64,000 bases of DNA from JAAYVZ01 sp035384965. Its GTDB lineage: Bacteria > Acidobacteriota > Thermoanaerobaculia > Thermoanaerobaculales > Thermoanaerobaculaceae. The notes beneath the pieces were generated by a model. That model had not been told where the DNA came from. It saw nothing but the letters and a program-made list of their open reading frames with translations, and searched no databases. Below, piece after piece: positions 1-8,058 of this stretch; within the stretch, counting starts at the first letter, position 1; the number at the start of each line of letters is the position of its first letter. The stretch is taken from contig DAOOJE010000004.1 in NCBI GenBank assembly GCA_035384965.1, positions 95,572 to 159,571 of the forward strand, in the 5' to 3' direction. Position numbers and translations under genes: made by a program.

Positions 1-2
1 CG

Positions 3-1079
3 GTACGGACCTTCACGATCGGCTTCACGGAAAGGCTTTACGACGAGTCGGCCCACGCCGAGGCCATTGCCCGCCGGCTCGGCACCGACCACACCACGAT
101 GGTGGTGACGCCGCGCGAGGCGCTCGACGTGGTGCCCCGGCTGCCGGAAATGTACGACGAGCCGTTCGCCGACTCCTCGCAAATCCCGACCCACCTGGTA
201 TCCGCCCTGGCCCGCTCGCGGCTCACGGTGGCGCTGTCGGGGGATGGCGGGGACGAGCTGCTGGGCGGCTACACCCGCTACGCCGACATTGCCCGCGACT
301 GGCGGCGGCGCGAGAAAATCCCCGCCGCGCTCCGCCGCCTCGCCTCCGGAGCGCTGGAGCTCGCCACCCGGCCGCCGCTGGCCTGGAGCCTCGCCGCCCT
401 GCTGCCGCTGCTGTGGCTGCGCGGCAAGCGAGGGGGAAGCCTCGCCGAGCGCGTCCGGCGGCGCGGCGTGCTGCTGGCCGACATGCCGTTCGCCCGCTAC
501 TACACGCTGCACGGTTCGTTTGCCCTCAACCCCGAGCCCGAGCTGTGGCTGGCATCGGTTTCCGCCGCCGAGGACAAGCTGCTCGACCCGGCTCGCACCG
601 GCGGGCGAAACGACGTGGTGGAACAAATGATGGCGCTCGACCTCGGGCAGTACCTGCCGGACGACATCCTCGTCAAGGTGGACCGGGCGAGCATGGCGGT
701 CGCGCTCGAGACCCGCGGTCCGCTCCTCGACCATCGCGTGGTGGAGCTGTGCTGGCGCTTCCCGCTCGCCTGCAAGACCGACGGCGTGACCGGCAAGCGG
801 CTGCTGCGGCGGGTGCTCGGCCGACACCTGCCGCGCCCGTTGTGGGACCGCCCCAAGATGGGGTTCGGCATGCCGTTCGGCGAGTGGCTCGTCTCCGACT
901 TGCGCGGCTGGGCGGAGGAACTCCTGGGCGCCGCCCGCCTCGGCGAGTCCGGGCTGTGGTGCGTCGCCTCCGTGCGGCGGGCGTGGCGCGAGCAACTTTC
1001 TGGTGTTCACGACCACCGCAACCTGCTGTGGCCCGTGCTCATGTTCGAGGCGTGGCGCCGCTGCTGGCGCGCCGGCTGA
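3..1079 (+). CDS. asnB: Asparagine synthase, C-terminal part (5' end outside window)
   Basis: The visible 358 residues are the ATP-dependent synthetase half of an AsnB-type glutamine-hydrolysing asparagine synthetase. The frame is already open at base 3, so the N-terminal glutaminase domain lies outside the window. The sequence shows the SGDGGDELLGGY motif of the PP-loop synthetase fold. Further on it has LPDDILVKVDRASMAVALETRGPLLD-type residues and a PKMGFGMPFGEWL segment, all typical of AsnB. The family makes asparagine from aspartate with ammonia from glutamine. Members with this exact C-terminal layout often sit in exopolysaccharide clusters as AsnB homologues, so the amidated substrate may not be free aspartate. 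It ends 27 bp before the convergent PPK2 gene. Confidence 0.93.
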   Translation, partial: VRTFTIGFTERLYDESAHAEAIARRLGTDHTTMVVTPREALDVVPRLPEMYDEPFADSSQIPTHLVSALARSRLTVALSGDGGDELLGGYTRYADIARDWRRREKIPAALRRLASGALELATRPPLAWSLAALLPLLWLRGKRGGSLAERVRRRGVLLADMPFARYYTLHGSFALNPEPELWLASVSAAEDKLLDPARTGGRNDVVEQMMALDLGQYLPDDILVKVDRASMAVALETRGPLLDHRVVELCWRFPLACKTDGVTGKRLLRRVLGRHLPRPLWDRPKMGFGMPFGEWLVSDLRGWAEELLGAARLGESGLWCVASVRRAWREQLSGVHDHRNLLWPVLMFEAWRRCWRAG

Positions 1080-1106
1080 CAACTGCGGGCGCGGCTTGCG
1101 CCGCGC

Positions 1107-1922
1107 TCACCCCGCGGGCGGAATTTCGAAGGTCGCGATGTTTTCCGGCGGCGGCGGGTAGGCGAGGTCGAGGCGCGAGAGCGTGTCGACCAGGATTTCC
1201 GAGACCACCAGGTTGCGGTACCACTTCTTGTTTGCCGGGACCACGTACCACGGCGCCCAGGCGGTGGAACAGCGTTCCAGCGCGTCCGCGTACGCCTCCA
1301 TGTAGGCGCTCCACTGGGTGCGGACCTCGAGGTCGCCGGGGCTGAACTTCCACTGCTTGCCGGGGGTGTCGCGGCGCTCGATCAGGCGCTTCACCTGCTC
1401 CTCGGGCGAGATGTGCAGGAAGAGCTTGACGATCGCCACCCCCGAGTCGGCCAGCAGCTTCTCGAACGCGTTGATGTGGGCGTACCGCTTGCTCCACACC
1501 GCTTTGGGCGCAAGCCGGGCGACACGCACGACCAGCACGTCCTCGTAGTGCGAGCGGTTGAAGATCCCCACCATGCCACGGCCCGGGGTCGCCTTGTGCA
1601 CCCGCCACAGGAAGTCGTGGGCGAGCTCGTCGGGGGTCGGCACCTTGAACGGCGTGATCTGCACCCCCTGCGGGTTGAACGCCCCCATGACGTGCTCGAT
1701 CACGCCGTCCTTGCCAGAGGTGTCCATGCCTTGCAGCACGATGAGCAGCGCGCGCTCGCCCTGGGCGTAGAGCATCTCCTGCAGCTCGAACAACCGCTCG
1801 AGGTTGCGCGCGAGCGGCGCGGCCGCCGCCGCCTTCGATGCACACCCCGGCGTGGCTTCCGGGTCGTGCTCGCTCCAGTCCACGCGGCTGCCCGGCTCAA
1901 TGCGGAATCGCTCCACCTTCAT
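1107..1922 (-). CDS. ppk2: Polyphosphate:nucleotide phosphotransferase, PPK2 family
   Basis: A 271-residue protein of one PPK2 domain, the normal size for one-domain members. The Walker A segment GMDTSGKDG is at residues 65-73 and the second conserved block FNRSHYEDVLVVRV at about 121-134. The C-terminal PWYVVPANKKWYRNL block is also present. The family transfers phosphate from polyphosphate to nucleoside mono- or diphosphates in the cytoplasm. The second block has Asn (residue 122) where many members have Asp. AMP-, ADP- or GDP-specificity cannot be decided from sequence alone. It faces asnB tail to tail and is followed by the helicase upstream on the same strand. The ATG is preceded by an AG-rich stretch (GCGGGAGGGACG) that serves as ribosome binding site. 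Confidence 0.93.
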   Translation of the reverse strand: MKVERFRIEPGSRVDWSEHDPEATPGCASKAAAAAPLARNLERLFELQEMLYAQGERALLIVLQGMDTSGKDGVIEHVMGAFNPQGVQITPFKVPTPDELAHDFLWRVHKATPGRGMVGIFNRSHYEDVLVVRVARLAPKAVWSKRYAHINAFEKLLADSGVAIVKLFLHISPEEQVKRLIERRDTPGKQWKFSPGDLEVRTQWSAYMEAYADALERCSTAWAPWYVVPANKKWYRNLVVSEILVDTLSRLDLAYPPPPENIATFEIPPAG

Positions 1923-2140
1923 GTCGTCCCTCCCGCTGAGTCGCTCTCCCAGCGTAGCAAAGGGGAGAGGGTAGAGGGAAGAGGTTCTGCACCGTCAACC
2001 CAACCGACCCCGAGTCAGCCTTTCGCACTGCACGCAGGATCCACCTGGACCTGGACGTGGTCGTCGTCGTGGACGGCGTGTCCAGCACCCACCCTCGTCG
2101 AGGTCCACGGCCCGCCCACTCGACCGGCGTATCCGAGGAA

Positions 2141-5100
2141 TCACCACCGGCGGAGCAGGCGCAGCCCCCCGCCGTGGGTCACGGCCTGGGCGAGGGCGGC
2201 GAGAGCGGGCCGATACGGGCTGGTGGCGGCGGGCTCGCCGTTGATCGTCTCGACGGTGATCGCCCGGAGCGGGCGCATACCCCGGCCGAGCAGCAGCTTC
2301 AAGACACCCAGGTAGGCGGGCAGCGCCGGGTGGTCCGGCCCGACATGAATCGTCAGGGCGGCGCCGCGCCGCTCGATCGCCGCGACCAGACGCGGCCCGT
2401 GCCAGACGGTCCAGTTGCCGGCCGCCCGCCGAGGCAGCTTGGGCAGGCCGGCGAGGCCGAGCCCGCACGGCGAGGCGGGGTCGAGGGCGGGGATCGCCAC
2501 CACGCGGTCCGTGACCACCCCCCGTTCGAGGCGGCGCACCGCTGCCGGCGAGGCGAGCTGCAGCCCGCCGATGCCGTCGAAGAACGGTCCGCCGACCGCC
2601 TCGCCGCCCAGCTCCATCAGGCGCAGCGCGCGAACGATCCGCCCCCACTGCAGCGCCGGCAGCTCGCGCGCCACCAGCTCGCGGAAGACCACACCGTAGC
2701 GCTGGAGGAGCAGCCGCGCACGGTCTCGCACCAGTTCCTCCGCGGCCAGCGGGTCGTCCTCCGCCGGGGCGGGGAGCGTGGGAAGCCAGCTCCCGACGAA
2801 CGGGCGCGTCCCCTGCCACTGCGCGAAGCGCAGCCGGCGGCGGGCGCCGTGCCCGTGGGCCGGCTCCCCGGTGGCCGGCTCGAATCCGGACTCGATGCCG
2901 CGCCGCACCGCGGCGAAGCCGTCGTTGGTCACCAGCCCGAGCCAGGCGAGCCGCCACAGGCGGCGGGTCAGCTCGGCGGAGGCGAGCCCGGTGTGAGCGG
3001 CGAGTTCGGCCAGGGTGAACCGGCCGGCGCCGCCCGGAAACAGCGCCCGCACCTCGGCGAGCGCCGCCTCCAGCTCGGGGTCGTCGCCCGCTTCCAGCAC
3101 CAGCTCGCGGTCGGCCGGCAGCAGGAAGGCGAGCCGCTCGTGGCCGCACCCCGCCCAGGCCAGCTCCGTCTCCGCGAACAGCGCGTCGAGCCAGGCCGGC
3201 TGGTAGCCCTCCAGCCGCGCCGGCAGGATCTCCTCCTCCCAGACATGGGCCAGGGCCGGGTACCCCCACAGCCGCTCGAGGCCCTCCTTGAGTCCCTCCA
3301 CCCCCGGTGCGAGCGTGCCGAGCCCTTGCCAGTCGGCGAGAAACGCCGCGAGCGCCGCCAGCGGCAGCGGTTCGAGGTGCGGCCGCGCCGCGGCACGCTG
3401 CAGGCGCAGCAGCCGCTCGAGGTTGCCGGCGTCGCACACCTCGGCGCCCGCCGCCCCGGCGACCAGCTCGTCGACGATGACCTGGCCGCCGTCCCGCAGT
3501 GTCGCGACCGCTTCCTCCAGGCGTGGATCGTCGAGACCGAGAACCGCCGGCAGTGCCGCCAGCGGCACCGGCCCGTGCGAGCGCAGCAGGTCGCCCACCA
3601 GCCCCTCGAGCGTCTCCCCCGCGTCGGGCTCCTCGTCCCACAGTCGTGCGAGCGCCGCGAGCGTCGGCGGTGGCGCGGGCATGGCCAGATCCGGCTCGAG
3701 CAGCTCGCCGTTGACCGGCTCGAGCCCGAGCGCGCGCAGCACCCGCGGCACGGCCTGCAGCGCGCAGACGGCGCCCTCGGACACGCCGGGGGCGCGCACC
3801 CCGACGACGCGCTCCCCGAGCTCCGCGACCAGCTCGGCCACCGCCCGGCCGGTGTCGTGCGCCACCGCCTCGCCGAGCTCGTGCCAGGCGGCCGGCGTCA
3901 GGAGCACGCGCTCCTCGACGAGGTCGCAGAGCTCGGCGGCGGTGCGCGGGGCGTAGCCGGGGAAGACGCGCTGCAGCTTGCGGCGGAACGTCTCGACGAG
4001 CCCCGGCGCCAAGCGCGGCCGCAGGTGCGAGGACTGCAGCAGCTCCGCCAGCAGGTCGCGGCGGGTGCACGAGCCGCCCTCGGCCGCCGAGGCGTCGTCC
4101 TCGTACATGAGCTGGTTAGTGCGGCGCCACAGCACCTGCGAGGCGAACGGCGAGGGGTGGTCGGTGCGCACCTCGTGCACCTCGATCGCGCCGCTGCCGA
4201 GCTCCACGAGCAGCCGGCGGAGCGCCTCGAGATCGCAGTCGTCCTCGAGACAGCTCCGCCACGCCTCGAGCACGATCGGGAAGTCGGCGAAACCGCGCAC
4301 CGCCGCCAGCAGCTCCTTGGCGCGCTGGCGGGTGAGCCAGAGCGGAGTGCGCCGCCCGAACCCGGCGCGCGGCAGCAGCAGCGCCGTGCCGGCCGCGGCG
4401 CGGAAGCGGGCGCCCCAGAAACCGGTCGCCTCGAGGCGCGAGCGCAGCAGCTCCTCGAGCGACTCCGGCCGCACGAGCCGCAGCAGCTCCCCGGCATCCA
4501 CGTCGTTCGGCGGGGCGACGATGAGGCAGTCGTCGTCGTGGATCACCGACAGCTCGCCGCCGTGCCGCTCGCTCCACGCCGCCTGCAACGCCAGCGCGAA
4601 CGGGCGGTTGACCTTGCCGCCCCAGAAGGTGTGGATCACGACCTGGCCGGCCGGCCCCGGCTGCTGAGGGTCGGCCACGTGCTCCACGACCACCCGGTGG
4701 AGGTGCGGGAGCTTGCCGGTCGCGTCGCGCTGGCCGACCAGCCACCTCTGGAGCGCCCTGGCCGCGCCCGGCGTGAGGCGGCCGTCGGCGGCGAGCCGCT
4801 CGGGAAGGTCGGGGTCGCCCAGGCGCGGCTCGACCTGCTCGAGGAAGCGCGCCACCTTCTCGGCCCGCTCGAACGGGCGGTCGCGCTCGTCGGCGCGCCA
4901 GAACGGGGCGAGCCCCGCTGGCCCGCTGGCGGGGCGCACGAGCACGTCGGAGTCGGTGACCTGGACGATCCGGTACGTGCGCACGCCGAAGCAGAACGAG
5001 TCGCCCACCGCGCGCTCCCACACGAACTCCTCGTCGAGCTCGCCGAGGAGCGCCCGGGTGTCCGCGAGGCGCAGCCGGAAGTAGCCGCGGTCGGGAATGG

Positions 5101-6616
5101 TGCCAGCCGAGGCGTACACGCGGCGCGCCGCGCCGGGCCGGCCGCGCACCGTGCCGGCCACGCGGTCGACGCTCACCACCGGGTCGAGCTCGCGGATGCG
5201 CCCGGTCGAGTAGCGCCCGGCCAGCATCTCGAGCACGAGGTCGAACTGCCGGCGCGGCAGGTTGCGGTACGGGTAGGCCCGGCGCAGCAGCGCGAAAAGC
5301 TCGTTCACGCTCCACGTCTCGGAGGCAGTGGCCGAGACCACGACCTGGGCCAGCACGTCGAGCGCCCCGGCGATCGGCCGCAGCGGCTCGATTTCCCCCG
5401 CCGCCACGGCCCCGGCGACCACCGCCGCATCGAGGAGGTCGCGCGCGAACAGCGGCATGAACCGCGCCCGCGCCACCCCGCCCACGGTGTGCCCGGCGCG
5501 GCCGATCCGCTGCGCCGCCGAGGCCAGCGAGTGCGGCGTCTGCACCAGCACCACCTCGTCGAGGGCACCGACGTCGATCCCCAGCTCGAGCGAGCTGGTG
5601 GCGACGATCCCGCGCAGCGCACCGGCCTTGAGGCGCTCCTCCACGACCTGGCGGATCTCGCGGGCGAGCGAGCCGTGGTGCGAGTACACGAGCTCGCCGC
5701 CGGCCGCGTCGTTGAGGAAGCGCGTGAGCTTCTCGACAAGGCGCCGCGAGTTGCCGAACACCAGCGTCGAGCGGTTGGCGCGCACCCGGTCGAGCACCTC
5801 GCCGACCAGCGCCTCCCAGTACTCGGGACTCGCCTCGTCGGCGTCCTCGACTCCCGCCGCGGGGAAGCTGACCTTCAGGTCGTAGCGCTTGCGCTCGCCG
5901 CTCGCGAGCACCCGCACCGGGCGGGGCAGCGGCGGTGCCAGGGGGTCGTCCCCGGCGGGCGCCGCGCCGCCCACCCACCGCGCCACCTCGTCGAGCGGGC
6001 GCACCGTCGCCGAGAGCGCCACGCGCTGCACCTCGCCTGCGAGGCGAACGAGCCGCTCCACCGCGGTGATGAGGTGCACCCCACGCTTGGACTCGAGGAC
6101 CGCGTGCACCTCGTCGAGGATCACGCACCGCACGCCCACGAGCCCCCCCCGGCCGCCCTCCGAGGTGAGGAGGATGTTGAGGCTCTCCGGCGTGGTGATG
6201 AGGATCTCCGGCGGCCGGCGCGTCATGCGGCGCCGCTCCTCGGTGGGGGTGTCGCCGCTGCGCGTCAACACCCGCACCGCCGGTGTGGCGATCCCAGCCG
6301 CCTCGAACCGCTCGCCGAGCTCGGCGAGCGGGCGCAGGAGGTTACGGCGCACGTCGGCGCCGAGCGCCCGCAGCGGCGAGACGTACAGCACCCGCGTCGC
6401 CTCCCCCGGCCAGGCGCCGGTGAGCAGGTGGTCGAGCGCGAACAAGAACGCCGCCAGCGTCTTGCCCGACCCGGTCGGGGCCGCGACCAGCACGTGTTCC
6501 CCCGCCGCGATCGCCGGCCACGCCAGCACCTGCGCCTCGGTCGGCTCCCCGAGCCGCTCCGAAAACCACGTCCGGACCACCGGGTGGAACAGCCGCAGGG
6601 GATCGGAGCCGGTCAT
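2141..6616 (-). CDS. lhr: Lhr-type ATP-dependent DNA helicase (DEAD/DEAH family)
   Basis: A 1491-residue superfamily 2 helicase, close to the usual size of long bacterial Lhr proteins (about 1500). Walker A is AAPTGSGKT at residues 45-53, motif II reads LDEVH and motif III ALSAT. The second RecA-like domain follows, with HHGSLAREIRQ, SSLELGIDVG and QRIGRAGH. A long winged-helix and Lhr-core region makes up the rest. Lhr proteins translocate 3'-5' on single-stranded DNA and are linked to DNA repair. I place the start at the ATG at 6616 (MTGSDPLRLFHP), just before the first conserved helicase residues. The frame stays open to 7030, but that extension is arginine/proline-rich and runs into the MITE-like repeat, so it is unlikely to be coding. 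Confidence 0.92.
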   Translation of the reverse strand: MTGSDPLRLFHPVVRTWFSERLGEPTEAQVLAWPAIAAGEHVLVAAPTGSGKTLAAFLFALDHLLTGAWPGEATRVLYVSPLRALGADVRRNLLRPLAELGERFEAAGIATPAVRVLTRSGDTPTEERRRMTRRPPEILITTPESLNILLTSEGGRGGLVGVRCVILDEVHAVLESKRGVHLITAVERLVRLAGEVQRVALSATVRPLDEVARWVGGAAPAGDDPLAPPLPRPVRVLASGERKRYDLKVSFPAAGVEDADEASPEYWEALVGEVLDRVRANRSTLVFGNSRRLVEKLTRFLNDAAGGELVYSHHGSLAREIRQVVEERLKAGALRGIVATSSLELGIDVGALDEVVLVQTPHSLASAAQRIGRAGHTVGGVARARFMPLFARDLLDAAVVAGAVAAGEIEPLRPIAGALDVLAQVVVSATASETWSVNELFALLRRAYPYRNLPRRQFDLVLEMLAGRYSTGRIRELDPVVSVDRVAGTVRGRPGAARRVYASAGTIPDRGYFRLRLADTRALLGELDEEFVWERAVGDSFCFGVRTYRIVQVTDSDVLVRPASGPAGLAPFWRADERDRPFERAEKVARFLEQVEPRLGDPDLPERLAADGRLTPGAARALQRWLVGQRDATGKLPHLHRVVVEHVADPQQPGPAGQVVIHTFWGGKVNRPFALALQAAWSERHGGELSVIHDDDCLIVAPPNDVDAGELLRLVRPESLEELLRSRLEATGFWGARFRAAAGTALLLPRAGFGRRTPLWLTRQRAKELLAAVRGFADFPIVLEAWRSCLEDDCDLEALRRLLVELGSGAIEVHEVRTDHPSPFASQVLWRRTNQLMYEDDASAAEGGSCTRRDLLAELLQSSHLRPRLAPGLVETFRRKLQRVFPGYAPRTAAELCDLVEERVLLTPAAWHELGEAVAHDTGRAVAELVAELGERVVGVRAPGVSEGAVCALQAVPRVLRALGLEPVNGELLEPDLAMPAPPPTLAALARLWDEEPDAGETLEGLVGDLLRSHGPVPLAALPAVLGLDDPRLEEAVATLRDGGQVIVDELVAGAAGAEVCDAGNLERLLRLQRAAARPHLEPLPLAALAAFLADWQGLGTLAPGVEGLKEGLERLWGYPALAHVWEEEILPARLEGYQPAWLDALFAETELAWAGCGHERLAFLLPADRELVLEAGDDPELEAALAEVRALFPGGAGRFTLAELAAHTGLASAELTRRLWRLAWLGLVTNDGFAAVRRGIESGFEPATGEPAHGHGARRRLRFAQWQGTRPFVGSWLPTLPAPAEDDPLAAEELVRDRARLLLQRYGVVFRELVARELPALQWGRIVRALRLMELGGEAVGGPFFDGIGGLQLASPAAVRRLERGVVTDRVVAIPALDPASPCGLGLAGLPKLPRRAAGNWTVWHGPRLVAAIERRGAALTIHVGPDHPALPAYLGVLKLLLGRGMRPLRAITVETINGEPAATSPYRPALAALAQAVTHGGGLRLLRRW

Positions 6617-6797
6617 CGCCACCGTAGCGTAGGCAGCCGCGCGGCGCAGGTCAAAGCCCTCTCGCCCACCCGGCCCCGGAGGGAAACGGCGCCCGCCCGT
6701 CGCCGCCCGAGTCGCACACACTGCAGCCTGCACCCGATCCGCCCGGCCCGGGCCGCAAACCACTTCTGGCGTGCCGGACAGCTCGAGGTGCGGGCTA

Positions 6798-7071
6798 GGA
6801 GTCTGTCGGAGAAAGCGGAGGGCCCGCGTTGCGGGCGCCGTGGGGCCAGATGCAAGGCGGAGCGCCGAAGGCGATGTGCTCCATCGGCGAGGCGCGACAA
6901 CGCCGCAGATGGCCCCACGCCGCCCGCAACCCGAAGGGCGCAGGGGGGTTGCCGGCCGCATGCGGCGTTGCTCGTCGGCTGCGATGCTCCTGCATCGCCT
7001 GCCTCCTCGCGCCTTGCCTGCCCCCGGCAAGCCCCCTGCGCGCGGACCCTCCCATTTCTCCGACAGGCTCC
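6798..7071. mobile_element. MITE-like element, copy 1 (274 bp)
   Basis: A 274-bp non-coding repeat with imperfect terminal inverted repeats of about 18 bp: it begins GGAGTCTGTCGGAGAAA and ends with the complement of GGAGCCTGTCGGAGAAAT. Inside are two long hairpins. The arms at 6828-6848 and 6910-6930 match at 20 of 21 positions, and the arms at 6938-6955 and 7024-7041 match at 17 of 18. A TA dinucleotide (6796-6797) abuts the left end, but the right end is followed by TC. A second copy of identical length and opposite orientation lies at 38066-38339. Terminal repeats, a TA target and absence of a gene fit a miniature transposable element, perhaps mobilised by an IS630/Tc1-type transposase; this last point is inference. 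The rest of the 604-bp gap (6617-6797 and 7072-7220) shows no gene. Confidence 0.8.
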
Positions 7072-7220
7072 TCGCTCGAGGCCGGCGAGTTCGACCCTCC
7101 CGGCGGCTCGGCGAGGCGGTCCGCGAGAGGAAGGCTGTTCACCGCAGGTGGCCGGCTCGGGATCGCCTGCAATTGCGAGTGGAACGCGGTACCCTAGGGG
7201 AAGGCGGCGGCGGAGGTCGC

Positions 7221-8018
7221 ATGGCGGGACCGAGCGGTGGCTGGACTCGGCTCACACCGCGAATGGCCGAGGTGGCGAGGCGGGTGGTGGCGGAAGAGGG
7301 CAAGGCGCGCGAGCACGTCGTCGTCGCCCTCTCCGGCGCGCATGCCTTCGGGTTTCCCTCCCCCGACAGCGGCCTCGACCTCAAGGCCGTACACGCGGCC
7401 CCCTCCACGGCGTGGCTCGGATTGCGGCCGCCCCAGCTCAGCCATGATCGGGACGGCACTCTCGAGGGCGTCGAGATCGACTACACCTCCAACGAGATCG
7501 GTCAGGTCCTCGAGGGCGTGCTGAAAGGCAACGGCAGCTTTCTCGAGCGCCTGCTGGGCGAGACCGTACTGGCGGCCTCGCCGGAGCTGCGGGGGCTTGC
7601 ACCCCTGGTGCGGCGAGCGCTGAGCCGCCGCTTCCACCGCCACTACCGGGGCCTCGCCCAGCGGCACCTGCGCGAGCTCGAGCAGCGGCCGACCGTCAGG
7701 GGGCTGCTGTACGTGCTGCGCGCTGCCGTGACCGGCACTCACCTTCTGCGCACGGGCGAGATGGTGGTGGACGTCACCGCCCTGCTCGCGGACTACGGGC
7801 TGGGCAAGGCCAACGAGCTGGTCGAGCGCAAGCTGGCCGGTGAGCACGTCGAGCTGGGAGCCGGAGAGCTGGGGCGCTGGAAGGAGCCTCTCTCGGACCT
7901 GCTGGCCGGCCTCGAGGTGGCGGCGGCCACGTCATGCCTGCCGGACGAGCCTGGCAACGAGCCCGAGCTCGAGGAGTGGCTGCGCAGCTTCCGCCTTTCC
8001 CGGCTGACACCCACGTAG
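7221..8018 (+). CDS. Predicted nucleotidyltransferase (COG3541-like), altered active site
   Basis: A 265-residue protein resembling the COG3541 family of DNA polymerase beta-type nucleotidyltransferases. The N-terminal block ALSGAHAFGFPSPDS (residues 37-50) is the nucleotidyltransferase core. Next come EGVEIDYTSNEIGQVLEGVLKGNGSFLERLL and a helical second half, also typical of the family. The usual metal-binding pattern is D-S-D-x-D. Here it reads D-S-G-L-D (residues 49-53), so one expected Asp is Gly (codon GGC, one base from GAC). The protein could be catalytically weak or a pseudoenzyme. The start at 7221 follows GGAGG at about 7212-7216. The frame is open further upstream, but that stretch covers the MITE-like repeat. 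The substrate is unknown. Confidence 0.75.
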   Translation: MAGPSGGWTRLTPRMAEVARRVVAEEGKAREHVVVALSGAHAFGFPSPDSGLDLKAVHAAPSTAWLGLRPPQLSHDRDGTLEGVEIDYTSNEIGQVLEGVLKGNGSFLERLLGETVLAASPELRGLAPLVRRALSRRFHRHYRGLAQRHLRELEQRPTVRGLLYVLRAAVTGTHLLRTGEMVVDVTALLADYGLGKANELVERKLAGEHVELGAGELGRWKEPLSDLLAGLEVAAATSCLPDEPGNEPELEEWLRSFRLSRLTPT

Positions 8019-8058
8019 CGCCGGCGGAGCACTGCGATACTGACCGCGGAGAAGGGCA

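Noticed and set aside
6617..7030. N-terminal extension of Lhr upstream of 6616
   Set aside because: The added residues have no family similarity and run into the MITE-like repeat; the ATG at 6616 fits the conserved N-terminus.
2057..7447. A 1796-codon open frame on the plus strand across the helicase gene
   Set aside because: It is antisense to lhr, is arginine- and histidine-rich without any motif, and exists because GC-rich DNA has few stop codons.
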